A model generated the notes under the pieces. That model saw nothing but the letters and a program-made list of their open reading frames with translations. It was not told the origin of the DNA and did not search any database. Made by a program: the position numbers and the translations under genes. DNA of 64,000 nt from Eublepharis macularius (Eukaryota > Chordata > Lepidosauria > Squamata > Eublepharidae): positions 11,118,001-11,182,000 of the forward strand of contig NC_072801.1 of the NCBI RefSeq assembly GCF_028583425.1, read 5' to 3'. Of this stretch, positions 12,001 to 19,562 are shown in pieces. Position 1 is the first letter of the stretch, and each line of letters starts with the position of its first letter.

Positions 12001-14955
12001 TGCGTCAAGAACAGGATCACTCCATGCACCTGGAGAAGATTAAGAAGAACTACGAGGTCACCATTAAGGACTTGCAAGTGAAGATAGAGGAAGCTGAGCA
12101 ACTGGCCCTGAAAGGAGGGAAACGCACCATCATGAAGCTGGAAACCAAAGTGAGAACATCTTTCCCTTATTCTTTTCTCCAGTAGATAGGTTGGGCACTT
12201 CCATCTCTTTGACTGGAGGTGGGTTGGAGATTTGTGACGAGGGAACCTGGTCTCAGGACAGGGTTTGTCTGTCAGATGGGCAGTTCTCCCTCTCTGCTGC
12301 CAAACCACCTGTGAGCTGTGCCCTGCGACCTGCCTCTTTGCTCACTCATCTGCCCAGGGTATTTGCCCAGAATATTTGTCCACATTGGGTGCGAGCTCCT
12401 GATAATGGGCTGTATCTAGCCAGCTTCTCTACCCCATCTTGACTGGTTTCCCATCTCATTATGGCTCCTAACTCACATGGTGTTTGTCTGTGGAGAGCCT
12501 CCCTTTTTAATCAAAAGAAATGCTGGTTGGATCCATCCCAAGTCCGTGCCTTAGTCCCATTTAACTCATTCATCAAACCAGGTATTAGCAGAAAGAAATC
12601 CCATATTATCAAGTAGGAAGTGTAGTCGTGGAAAGTGCTGTCAAATCATAGCTGACTTACAGTGACCCCTGGTGGGGGTTTTATGGCAAGAGACTATCAG
12701 AGGTGGTTTGCCATTACCTGCCTGTACAGCCCTGCTCTTCTTCGGAGGTCTCCCTTCCAATTACTAATCAAGGCCAACCCTGCTTAGCTTCTGAGATCTG
12801 ATGTGATTGGGCTTGCCTGGGAAAGGGCAGTAGAAAGTATAGAACCAAGAATTCTTAGTAATAAAACAAGCCACAAAAACAAACTAGGAGCATTAAAAAA
12901 GCATTCAGCAGTCCATTAAACAGCCCCTAGGCTAGAAACAGACCATAAAAATACCTGTAAAAGCTAGAAACTCTCAGTCAAAAGCCTGAGTAAACAGAAA
13001 TGTTTTGGCCTGGTATCCAAAGGCCAATAAAGCACCAGGCAAATCTCAAGGGGGAGGCCATTCCAAAGGTATGGGGCTACCACTAAAAATGCCCTGTCTC
13101 TGTTTATCACCCACCTCACCTCTGCAGGTAGGGGCAGAGAGTGCAGGACTTGGGAAGAGGATCTTAACTAGTGGGTTTGGAAAGTGTGGGAGGAACTGTT
13201 ACAAGCACCCCAGCCCCAACCTGTTTAGGGCCTTAAACGTAATGGCTGTTTTCACGTCTTACCGGTTGTGCAAAATCACGCAAAACTCCCAGAATGACGG
13301 CGTCTTCCTGGCGAGATTTCCCGTCATGACTCCAGTTTGTGGCTCAATTTGCACCACAAACCGGAGTCATGACAGGAAATTGCACCAGGAAGATGCCGTC
13401 ATTCCGGGAGTTTTGCGCGATTTTGCGTGATCAGTAAGATGTGTGAAAACAGCCAATGTACCTGGAAATGAGTTCTCTTTGTGCGGGGAAAAAAGGCAGC
13501 ACAGCTTTTCATACTTGGGTATCCTTATCTTCATATCTTGCATGATGACGAGAGGGTTGAACACTTTCTTAAACTCTTTAGGAAATATTCCCATTTTTAA
13601 ACCCTCCTTTCTTTCTGTCACATCGACCATCAATAATTAACTCCTTCTCCGCTCACCTCCTGTCTGTCTTACTTCCCAGTGCCTGGCCCTCTCAACCTCC
13701 ATTTTTGCTTTCAGATTAAGGAATTGGAGTCAGAGCTGGACTCCGAACAGAAACGCCACGTGGAGACGGTGAAGGTCCTGCACAAAAACGAACGGCGCCT
13801 GAAGGAGCTGGTCTTCCAGACGGAGGAGGACCACAAGACCAACCAACGCATGCAGGAGCTGGTGGAGAAGCTGCAGAACAAACTGAAGACTTACAAGAGG
13901 CAAATCGAGGAGGCCGTGAGTGTTTTTGCCTTTCCTTTAGCGTCTCCTCCAAACAATCATACCTGGGTGAGCTGGCCGCTCTGGGTGAAAGACCAGCATG
14001 GACCGCCAGGCTTCTGTGTACTTCCCGTTCATTCTACTGGGGATTATGGAGGACATCTCAGTCCATTGTGCCCTTGGATTAGATCAGTCTCTGACCTGGG
14101 TCCACACCCGAGGCAGCTGCCTCACACTAAGGCTGCCTCTCCATGTTAGGTACCAGCAGCCACCCAATACACTGATTGAGAAAATGATCGGTAATCCATC
14201 CAGTCAATAACTACAGCCGAACTCCTGAAACTCTGTGATGTCCAAACCTGAGAACTGCTCCTGCTCAAGGCCTTCAAGAATCCATGAAGAGCCCATTGCT
14301 TCCAGCGCTGTGATATTTGACCTGTTGCCGTAGCATGAGACCGTTCATCTTTCTATCCATTCCAATGGTTTAAATTTATATTGGAGATGTACGGTTTTGC
14401 CTTAAATTAAGGAGGATCCTGCTTTCTTCCGCAGACGCCTGGAGTTATCTGTCTTCCTCCCTTTGCCTGCTGCCTTCCCCTCTGCGCCCTCAGAGCCAAG
14501 CCACAAGTGACACCTGACAAGTTTCCCTCAAGTTTTGATGGGAAATGTAGGCATCCTGGTCTTGCAGCTGTAATGGAGAGCCAAGCTGTAAAACCAGGAC
14601 GCCTACATTTCCCATCAAAACTTGAGGGGAGCTGACAAGTGTCCAACCTGTGTCAGGCGTCACTTGTAGCTTGAGTCTTCCCCTCTACCCATAGCCCACC
14701 ATTGAGCCTTTTTCAGTCAAGTGACGCTCTTCCTCTGTTCACTCTCTGCAGGAGGAGCAGGCTAACCAGAGCATGGCGAGGTACCGCAAAACTGTTCACG
14801 AACTGGATGACGCCGAGGAGAGGGCTGGGATGGCTGAGTCGGCGCTGAACAAAATGCGCACCAGGCACCGGGTGTCAGCCGGCAAAGCTTTCACTTCGGT
14901 GGAGATCATCCAAGTCTCCAAATCCTCCTCTTCCAAGTCGGCAGCTGAGGAATAG
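1..14955 (+). CDS. MYH16: MYH16 (masticatory myosin heavy chain), 3' half: light-meromyosin rod, 15 exons
   Basis: Fifteen exons (1-16, 624-869, 1214-1331, 2702-2829, 3358-3554, 4656-4788, 5425-5641, 7350-7486, 8627-8730, 9705-9897, 10229-10432, 10705-10830, 11979-12149, 13715-13915, 14752-14955) sum to 2395 nt and read 797 residues plus a stop without interruption. The product is a class II myosin coiled coil: heptads throughout, with family landmarks such as [34 protein letters not shown] and DEAEERA-like [15 protein letters not shown]. Head, neck and early rod lie upstream of the window. Position next to ARPC1A identifies MYH16, as in human 7q22.1. In other vertebrates this myosin forms thick filaments in jaw-closing muscle. 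The human gene is inactivated; here the rod is open. All introns are GT-AG except the one after 5641 (GC-AG). A sarcomeric MYH is less likely because the exon layout and tailpiece differ from that group. Confidence 0.93.
17..623 (+). other. MYH16 intron, nothing recognised
   Basis: Intron between the first two visible rod exons. I see no recognisable repeat or conserved element in it. The short open frames it contains have no coding character. Confidence 0.6.
624..869 (+). CDS. MYH16: MYH16 rod exon (82 codons)
   Basis: Starts after CCCCAG at [17 protein letters not shown] and ends at METVQKSK before GTATAA. Phase 0 on both sides. It matches the C-terminal part of what is a single 390-nt exon in sarcomeric MYH genes (recalled), so the upstream intron is an extra one. 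Confidence 0.92.
964..1082. repeat. Foldback MITE, GGGGCCAAGCTA family
   Basis: 119-bp near-perfect palindrome. It starts GGGGCCAAGCTAGAAGTGAC and ends with its reverse complement (CACTTCTAGCTTGGCCC), the arms meeting near 1020. One arm of the same family recurs at 44811-44873. A related foldback lies at 14494-14674. Confidence 0.75.
1214..1331 (+). CDS. MYH16: MYH16 rod exon
   Basis: 118 nt beginning [20 protein letters not shown] after TTCCAG and ending at RTRLQ plus one base before GTAGGA. The initial ATG is an internal methionine, not a start. It joins 2702 to give [12 protein letters not shown]. Confidence 0.92.
1537..1729. mobile_element. Foldback MITE, GGCCGTTTCCACAC family, copy 1
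   Basis: 193-bp inverted repeat with ends GGGCCGTTCCCACA / TGTGGGAATGGCCCC and an inner stem around GAAGATCGCGTTTTCTC / GAGAAAACGCGATCTTC. The same terminal motif bounds the elements at 13243, 34947 and 48462. The superfamily is unassigned because no clear target duplication is visible. Confidence 0.7.
1838..2038 (+). mobile_element. tRNA-derived squamate SINE
   Basis: tRNA-like head with A-box TGGCTCTGTGG and B-box GGTTCAGTTTTC, then a body ending GATTCAGTATAAGGCAGC. The same head and tail recur at 2055, 10903, 26405 and, in part, 57010 (minus), 60838 and 61585, so this is a SINE and not a tRNA gene. Confidence 0.75.
2055..2236 (+). mobile_element. tRNA-derived squamate SINE, degraded
   Basis: Head GCTTAGCTCAGCGGTGGCAC and tail GACGAATGGTCTGACTCGGT follow the plan of the neighbouring SINE at 1838. 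The B-box region is worn. Confidence 0.6.
2446..2672 (-). mobile_element. 5S-rRNA-derived SINE (5S-Sauria type)
   Basis: Read on the minus strand, the head (about 2540-2672) resembles 5S rRNA: CTGATCTCGTCAGATCTCAG, AAGCTAAGCAGGG, TTGGATGGGAGACC. The rest of the body ends in a BovB-like 3' tail (GTGACTTGAGGGCAC). A second copy lies at 12617-12833. The 5S part is truncated and linked to a foreign tail, so it is a SINE. Confidence 0.75.
2702..2829 (+). CDS. MYH16: MYH16 rod exon
   Basis: 128 nt after CCCACAG, reading [20 protein letters not shown] through [13 protein letters not shown], then GTATGG. The preceding exon plus this one equals 246 nt, the same sum as the two matching sarcomeric exons, but the boundary lies 9 nt earlier. 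Confidence 0.92.
2951..3210. mobile_element. Palindromic hAT MITE, copy 1
   Basis: Ends CAGGGCTTTTTTT / AAAAAAAGCCCTG with an 8-bp duplication, catgtatc before and cgtgtatc after, as for hAT transposons. The inner arms form a long hairpin around GCCCCGCCCCCTGATCTCC. No coding capacity. It lies in the intron between the rod exons at 2702 and 3358. Confidence 0.88.
3358..3554 (+). CDS. MYH16: MYH16 rod exon (197 nt)
   Basis: Begins [20 protein letters not shown] after TCTCTAG and ends in [16 protein letters not shown] (last codon split AA|G) before GTGAGC. The length equals the corresponding sarcomeric exon. A palindromic hAT MITE ends only 147 nt upstream of the acceptor. Confidence 0.93.
4196..4517. 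mobile_element. Palindromic hAT MITE, copy 2
   Basis: Same CAGGGCTTTTTTT termini, with a perfect 8-bp duplication ggccccat at 4188-4195 and 4518-4525. 322 bp, with an internal extra segment near 4395-4470 also found in copies 5 and 6. Confidence 0.9.
4656..4788 (+). CDS. MYH16: MYH16 rod exon (133 nt)
   Basis: After CTTACAG it completes the split lysine and reads [20 protein letters not shown] through [12 protein letters not shown], then GTGAGG. Sarcomeric genes extend this exon 51 nt further; here those 17 codons sit at the start of the next exon. Confidence 0.92.
5425..5641 (+). CDS. MYH16: MYH16 rod exon with a GC splice donor
   Basis: After CTCCAG it reads [20 protein letters not shown] through [11 protein letters not shown] plus one base. 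The following intron starts GCAAGT, a canonical GC-type donor. Only this junction keeps frame with the next exon (CAG G|AG GAG ATT, QEEI). The 133 + 217 nt sum equals the recalled sarcomeric 184 + 166. Confidence 0.92.
5936..6014. repeat. Small foldback MITE (GCAGTCCTATGCAGAG type)
   Basis: Starts GCAGTCCTATGCAGAGTTGC and ends TACATAGGACTGCAC around the palindromic centre ATTGAAATCAATGGG. A second copy is at 17460-17548. Confidence 0.65.
6575..6834. mobile_element. Palindromic hAT MITE, copy 3
   Basis: CAGGGC...GCCCTG ends, with target duplication tctaaaac (6567-6574) and cctaaaac (6835-6842). Arms pair across a GCGCCGCTCAGCGGCGC-like centre at about 6693-6710. Confidence 0.88.
7350..7486 (+). 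CDS. MYH16: MYH16 rod exon
   Basis: After TTCTTCAG it reads (E)[20 protein letters not shown] to EEAESSLE, then GTAAGC. 137 nt, 12 nt longer than the recalled sarcomeric equivalent. Confidence 0.92.
7566..7665 (+). repeat. Foldback-family end joined to TTAGTCTTAAA repeat
   Basis: GGCCGTTTTCACACTGCTTACC is one terminus of the family seen at 1537. It is followed by ATAAAGTTGGTTAGTCTTAAA, the motif of the repeat at 49496. Only fragments remain. Confidence 0.45.
8023..8232 (+). mobile_element. GGTTGCCAACCTCC repeat (MITE-like)
   Basis: Starts AGGGTTGCCAACCTCCAGG, contains GAGATCAGTTCCTCTGGAGA and ends at GGAGTTGCCAAACCC, an inverted match to its start. Related copies are at 46083-46273 and 49170-49402 in the opposite orientation. 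Confidence 0.6.
8395..8474 (+). mobile_element. CR1-like LINE 3' end
   Basis: GTTGGACTAGATGACCCTGG leads to a short-repeat tail TGTGATTCTGTGATTC, typical of CR1 3' ends. Confidence 0.65.
8627..8730 (+). CDS. MYH16: MYH16 rod exon (104 nt)
   Basis: After CCGACAG it reads [20 protein letters not shown] through EKEEEFEAT plus two bases of Arg, then GTAGGG. With the next exon it makes up what is one 309-nt exon in sarcomeric MYH genes (recalled). Confidence 0.91.
9062..9232 (+). mobile_element. CR1-like LINE 3' end
   Basis: TGGAATCAGCTGCCTAGGGA, GGTTGGACTAGATGGTCTG and tail CTATGATTCTATTATTC match the 3' end of CR1-type non-LTR elements; 5'-truncated. Confidence 0.7.
9705..9897 (+). CDS. MYH16: MYH16 rod exon
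   Basis: After CTGCAG it completes the split Arg and reads [40 protein letters not shown] and ends at KMQQQIK before GTGGGG. The [19 protein letters not shown] block is strongly conserved in class II rods. Confidence 0.93.
10229..10432 (+). CDS. MYH16: MYH16 rod exon (204 nt)
   Basis: After TCTGCAG it reads [20 protein letters not shown] to [10 protein letters not shown], then GTGATA. Both length and phase equal the sarcomeric counterpart (204 nt, recalled). Confidence 0.93.
10705..10830 (+). CDS. MYH16: MYH16 rod exon (126 nt)
   Basis: After TTTGCAG it reads [20 protein letters not shown] to [10 protein letters not shown], then GTGAGT. Length as in sarcomeric genes. Confidence 0.93.
10903..11098 (+). 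mobile_element. tRNA-derived squamate SINE
   Basis: GGCATGGCTCAGTGGTAGAA (A-box) and GGTTCAATCCCC (B-box) are followed by GCCAGTCTGAGTAGACAATA and GAATGGTCTGACTTGG. This is the best-preserved tRNA-SINE in the window. Confidence 0.78.
11683..11922. mobile_element. Palindromic hAT MITE, copy 4
   Basis: Standard termini, with a perfect 8-bp duplication cttcttgt at 11675-11682 and 11923-11930. The shortest copy (240 bp). It sits about 60 bp from the acceptor of the exon at 11979. Confidence 0.9.
11979..12149 (+). CDS. MYH16: MYH16 rod exon (171 nt)
   Basis: After a polypyrimidine run and TTTTAG it reads [20 protein letters not shown] to [13 protein letters not shown], then GTGAGA. Contains the conserved [11 protein letters not shown] motif. 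Confidence 0.93.
12617..12833 (-). mobile_element. 5S-rRNA-derived SINE, second copy
   Basis: On the minus strand it carries AGATCTCAGAAGCTAAGCAG and TTGGAAGGGAGACCTCCGAA (5S-like), then the same body and tail as the copy at 2446. The tail reads TGATTTGACAGCACTTTCC. Confidence 0.75.
12840..13242 (+). mobile_element. Non-LTR LINE (L2/CR1-like) 3' region fragment
   Basis: Noncoding segment with AAATGTTTTGGCCTGGTATC, CTCAAGGGGGAGGCCATTCC and GCCCTGTCTCTGTTTATCAC. It resembles the 3' part of reptile L2/CR1 elements. It abuts the foldback MITE at 13243. Family placement is by resemblance only. Confidence 0.5.
13243..13455. mobile_element. Foldback MITE, GGCCGTTTCCACAC family, copy 2
   Basis: Ends TGGCTGTTTTCACGTCTTAC / AAGATGTGTGAAAACAGCCA. 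The inner stem CAAAACTCCCAGAATGACGG pairs with CCGTCATTCCGGGAGTTTTG-type sequence. 213 bp. Confidence 0.7.
13715..13915 (+). CDS. MYH16: MYH16 rod exon, fusion of two sarcomeric exons
   Basis: After CTTTCAG it reads [40 protein letters not shown] and ends [10 protein letters not shown] before GTGAGT. Its 201 nt equal the recalled sarcomeric 105 + 96 nt exons with no intron between. It covers the stretch in which the assembly-competence region of sarcomeric myosins lies. Confidence 0.92.
14494..14674. repeat. Foldback element related to the GGGGCCAAGCTA family
   Basis: Outer motif CAAGTGACACCTGACAAGT is matched inversely by CAGGCGTCACTTG. A strong inner stem pairs CCCTCAAGTTTTGATGGGAA with its reverse complement near 14598-14627. 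Confidence 0.65.
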
Positions 14956-14979
14956 AGCCTGCCTCAGGATACGCTGCTG
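14752..14979 (+). CDS. MYH16: MYH16 last coding exon with extended tailpiece and stop
   Basis: After CTGCAG it reads [20 protein letters not shown] and [21 protein letters not shown] Ser/Lys-rich nonhelical end of 27 residues follows ([19 protein letters not shown] at the end), then TAG at 14953-14955. Sarcomeric myosins have only about 10 residues after the equivalent Arg. A GTAGGT donor at 14980 suggests the 3' UTR is spliced. The stop is 24 nt before that junction, too close to trigger nonsense-mediated decay. Confidence 0.9.
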
Positions 14980-15750
14980 GTAGGTGTGATGTTGCTTTCC
15001 TTGCTTTTTGGGGAGAGAGACTCACTGCTACCAATAACTAATATGGTGCCCTTTATTTTAAAAAAAAAGAGCATTCCATGTGCTTCCCATCTGTTATCTC
15101 AGCAATCCTTACAACAACGCTGAGATGTAGGGCAATGTCATTTACCCACCCCAAAGATTGCATTTCTGTTCTGCCCAAAAGCCAACAAATTTGCTCCTAG
15201 AAAACGGGACCATAATGCAGGGGGGGTGGAGGGAACTGGCAGCAACAGCTTCTTCTGGAATAACCATCACGGTGACAGATTCAAGTGATGGTAACTGCGC
15301 TACATTTGATGGCAGGAAACCACCCTGAATTTTAGCCCAGAAACCTTCCACTTTTTGTTCTTTCTCGAGTGTTAGACTCTTTTAGGTTTCTCCTTCTTTT
15401 GTTTTCTTCTGTATATTCAACCTTTCCCCCATCTTCCTACCCCACCTCTGTCTTCTTGAACAGAGGACTTAGTGAAACCACCACAAATATACCTTCTTTT
15501 TTTTTACAAATATACCTTCTCACTGTTGCTGATTGCCACCTAACGTCCAGGGATTTTAATTTTGTGGCATTCCTTTTACAATCACAGTCTTAGCTACCCC
15601 CACCATTTTCGCTCTCGCTCTGCATTGATCCCTCCTTGAATTGGTACCCCTTTCAGCATCCTACACAGGCTCTGTGTCCTCTCTGCTTTTCCAGTTTGTC
15701 CAGTTTCACCGCTTACATCGCCATTTGCCCCACCACCTCTCCAGTTAAAC

Positions 15751-16079
15751 CAGGGCTTTTTTTCTGGGAAAAGAGGTGGTGGAACTCAGTGGTGGAACTC
15801 AGGACTGCACAATGACATCACTTTGGGTCAGCTGGAACAACGGGAGAGTTTTTTTAAAGTTTAAATCGCCCTCTGCGAAAATGGTCACATGGCCGGTGGC
15901 CCCGCCCCCTGATCTCTGGACAGAGGGGACTTTAGGTTGCCCTCCGCGCCGCATGGCGCGGAGGGCAACCTAAACTCCCCTCTGTCCAGAGATCAGGGGG
16001 CGGGGCCACCGGCCATGTGACCATTTTTAAGAGGTGCCGGAACTCCGTTCCACCACGTTCCCACTGAAAGAAAGCCCTG
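15751..16079. mobile_element. Palindromic hAT MITE, copy 5
   Basis: Target duplications agttaaac (15743-15750) and acttaaac (16080-16087). The two inner arms share copy-specific variants (CTCTGGACAG with CTGTCCAGAG; TTTAGGTTGCC with GGCAACCTAAA). It sits in the probable 3'-UTR intron of MYH16, 28 bp from the acceptor at 16107. Confidence 0.9.
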
Positions 16080-16107
16080 ACTTAAACCATTTGCTCTCCA
16101 TTTACAG

Positions 16108-16545
16108 GGCGATAGGCAAAGCCTCTCCTGGCAGCAGCCTCTTTGCAAGATTGCTACCTTAGTGATGACTGGAGCAGCCCAAGCCCATCGACGAGACACC
16201 TGCATAGGAGACAGATGGAAGGTGGAAGTGGAAAGCATCTTGGCCTCTGGGGTGGGCAGGGAAGAGAAACGAGGGTGCGGTTCAAAGAATCTGCAATATA
16301 CAAGCGCTCAAAACCTCCCACCGTCCCTCAGAGTGTATTTTGTTTACTGCTGATGGTTATAGAGACGCGTTTTCTCTGTTGGAAGTTGGCCTGTTTTTTT
16401 TTTTAAACGCAGTCAGTTTGCATTTTCATGTCAAGGACGGAAAATGCTACGAAAGGATTGACTTGAGCTGTCTCTTGTACATAACTCTCTCCTACAAATA
16501 GCTGTAACCCATAGTCTTAATAAAGCTTTTATCACACCTAAAAGG
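16108..16545 (+). other. MYH16: Probable MYH16 3'-UTR exon
   Basis: TTTACAG at 16101-16107 can accept the donor at 14980. The stretch runs to an AATAAA at 16519-16524, giving a UTR exon of about 430 nt. An unspliced UTR is possible, but it would then contain the hAT MITE at 15751-16079. Confidence 0.5.
16519..16524 (+). terminator. MYH16: MYH16 polyadenylation signal
   Basis: AATAAA, the first canonical signal I see after the MYH16 stop codon. Cleavage would fall near 16540. Confidence 0.6.
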
Positions 16546-16811
16546 AACTTGGAGAAGTTTATTCTTTTGTTGCAGGGAGCCCTGAAGAAAAAAAGAATGC
16601 AGACATTGTGTTTCCCATAACATTTTTCATCACCTTCTCCTGCTGTCTGTTCTAGGGCAGGCATGTCAAAAGTCCCATTTACTACAGCTTAGGGGCAAAA
16701 GATGGTCAAAAGGGCTGGGGGGATAGCAGGGTGGGAGGCTTGGTAATTATAACCTCACTGCTTCCAAACTTTTGAAAGAATAAGCAGAAGTTATAGGTTA
16801 ATAGTCAAGAT

Positions 16812-17240
16812 CAGGGGTCATTTAGTAGAAAAAGAGCTGGAGGGACTCATTAGCATAACTCATTAGCATATGCCACGCCCCTTGACATCACCAGAAGTGT
16901 CTTTGGCATAACTGATTTGCATATGCCTCACCCCCTGACATCATCTATCCTGGCTGTTTTGGACCCAATCCTGGCCATTAAGGGCTGAAATTGGGCCCAA
17001 AATGGCAAAAAGTGGCTGAAAATGGCCGAAAAGGGGCCCAAAATGGTCAGGATCAGGCCACTGCTGAGTGGGAGAGTGATCTACCACCCGTCAGAGGCCC
17101 GATCCGGGCCATTTCGGCCCCAATCCAGGCTGAAACGGGCCCAAAAGGGCCGAGAGGTAGGCGGGGCCACCTGACATGTGACCTCTTTGGGGAACTGCCG
17201 GGACTGCGTTCCTGCGCATTCCCCCTTGAAATGACCCCTG
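16812..17240. mobile_element. Second hAT MITE family
   Basis: Ends CAGGGGTCATTT / AAATGACCCCTG, with 8-bp duplication gtcaagat before and gtcaagac after. The interior holds short GGCCCAAAA/GGCCGAAA reiterations and no coding capacity. Confidence 0.82.
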
Positions 17241-17459
17241 GTCAAGACGAGAGTTTCACCACTACAAGGCTTCTACCCGGCTGTGGCCTTACTCTACAGC
17301 GTTACGTACCATCATAGCAAATTCAGCCAACGTTATTTCATCATGCAACCATTTATTTTTTACACTCATAATTACTCCATTCCAAAGAAAAAGGGTGGCA
17401 GGTGGAAGTTCAGAAAGAAGATAAATTATTTCTTGCAATCTAGGATGGAGTCCATTAAG

Positions 17460-17548
17460 AGTGCAATCCTGTGCAAAACTCCTCCTGTCTAAGCCCACTG
17501 AAATCAATGGTATTCAGCTGGAATAACTCTGTATAGGACTGCACTGTA
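17460..17548. repeat. Small foldback MITE, copy 2
   Basis: GTGCAATCCTGTGCAAAACTC and CTGTATAGGACTGCAC flank CACTGAAATCAATGGT. Related, more worn fragments occur up to about 18220. Confidence 0.6.
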
Positions 17549-18371
17549 AATTTCTAAATTCTTGTTGTGCATGGAGGGTAAATCTAGCTCTACAGCTTCC
17601 CCTCCCCTCTCCAAACAGGAAAAGACAGTTCTGAAAGATAAAACTGTTTTTTTTCTTCACATGATCGCATTCCAGTTGCACAATTTTCAGCTGATCTCAT
17701 TGCAAAGTTTTTAATCTGCAAAAACTGACCTAAATAGGACAATGGCAGTCTTTCACCAGTGTCCTTTGGGTGCCCACCTGGAGAGATTTATCTTGGTAAA
17801 TTGGATGGCAATCCTAAGTACACTTTTGTGGGAGTGAGTTCAATTTAATACAGTGGGACTTTCCTCTGAATAAACCCATGGAGGCACACAAATGATCTGG
17901 AGAAATTACCCCCACATTGGTCATTTCACTGAAGAGTAACAGCTGCATTTGCCATAGCTGCCAATTCTGTGGGAGGAAGTTGAAGGATCAGTTGCCCAAG
18001 ATAGGGGTGGAGAAGTGGAGGAAGCAAATAGCTAAGATTTTATACCGCTTACTTAGTATAATGCTATGAACACTTTCCTGGGAGAAAATCCTGTTGAATA
18101 AAATAGGACTTACTTCTGAGTATTCCTGTTCTGGATTGCCCCATACAGTGCCATCCTTCTAATATAATTGACTTTAGTGGGTTTAAAAGGGTGTAACTCT
18201 GTGTAGGATTGCATTGATAATCTTGTAATCCTCCCCCCCACCCCCGCAAAAAGGTGCATAGCCCTGCAGCCCTTAGCCTTCCAGAGGCTGTCAAGCAGGT
18301 CTATCCACGCTTACCCAGGAGTGTAGTCCAGCAAAACTGATTTCCAAGTAAACATATTTAAGACAAAACAA

Positions 18372-19562
18372 TGGTCCACAGACTGGAAACGCTCAGTCTA
18401 CATTCCAATTCCAAAAAAAGGGAATGCTAAAGAGTGCAGTAACTATTGGATTATCACATTAATTTCCTATATAAGCAAAGTGATGCTCAAAGTTCTACAG
18501 CAAAGACTCTTACCATATATGGAATGAGAAATGTCAGATGTTCAAGCTGGATTCAGAAAAGGAACAGGCACCAGAGATCACATTGCAAATTTATGATGGC
18601 TAATGGAACATACCAGGGAATTTCAGAAGAAAATCAGCCTGTGTTTTATAGATTGCAGCAAAGCTTTTGACTGTGTGGATCATGAAAAGCTATGGATGGT
18701 GTTAAAAGAAATGGGGGTGGGATAACATCTGATTGTTTTGATGTGCAACCTGTACTCTGGACAAGAGGCTACTGTTAGGACAGAATATGGGGAGACAGGA
18801 TGGTTTCTAATTGGCAAAGGTGTCAGACAAGGATGCATACTATCTCCCCACCTGTTCAACTTCTATGCAGAGCATATCATAAGGAAAGCTGGATTAGATC
18901 TAGAAGAAAGTGGAGTGAAAATTGGTGGAAGGAACATTAACACTTTGAGATATGCAGATGACACCACTTTACTGGCAGAAAAAAATGAAGACTTCAAACG
19001 ACTACTGATGAAGACAAAAATAATGACTGCTGAGGAATTACAGAATTCTAAAGCTGACAATGAGGAAATTGAAATTGTTTAAGACAAACTAATTTGCACA
19101 TTAAATAAATAGTAGATAAATAAAATAATTAAATATTATATTCCCTATTTCCAGTTACTATGTATGGGTGTGAAAGAGGAACAGTGAAGAAAGCTGACAG
19201 GAAGAAAATTAATTCATTTGAAATGTGGTGCTGGAGTTTTGTGGGTACCATGGACAGCTAAAAAGCCAAATAAGTGGGTTCTAGATCAAATCAATTTTTG
19301 AATTTTCCTTAGAAGCTAAAATAACAAGACTAAAGCTATCGTACTTCGGTCACATCATGAGAAAACGATTCTCTGGAAAAGTCAATAATGCTAGGAAGAG
19401 TGGAAGGCCCAAAATGGGATGGCTGGACTCAATAAAAGACGCCACTTCCTCCAGTTAGCAGGATCTGAGCAAGTCTGCTAACGATAGGACATTTTGGAGG
19501 TCTCTCATTCATAGGGTCGCCATGGATTGGAGGCGACTTGATGGCACATACACAGCTACATC
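18372..19562 (+). mobile_element. BovB (RTE) LINE fragment, reverse transcriptase part
   Basis: Translated pieces match the BovB reverse transcriptase: VLQQRLLPYME, DVQAGFRKGTGTRDHIAN, FIDCSKAFDCVDHEKLW, GKGVRQGCILSPHLFNFYAE, then the catalytic YADD in NTLRYADDTTLLAE (18738-19082 is open). The 3' part carries TMYGCERGTVKKADRKKI and ends RVAMDWRRLDGT. The 5' end is missing and the segment between EEIEIV and MYGCE is replaced by an AT-rich stretch (about 19084-19158). The reading frame is broken several times. Confidence 0.85.

Noticed and set aside
18738-19082. Open reverse transcriptase frame as a host gene
   Set aside because: It is the reverse transcriptase part of a broken BovB LINE with a BovB 3' end downstream, not a domesticated gene. 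No intron, promoter or conservation evidence is visible.
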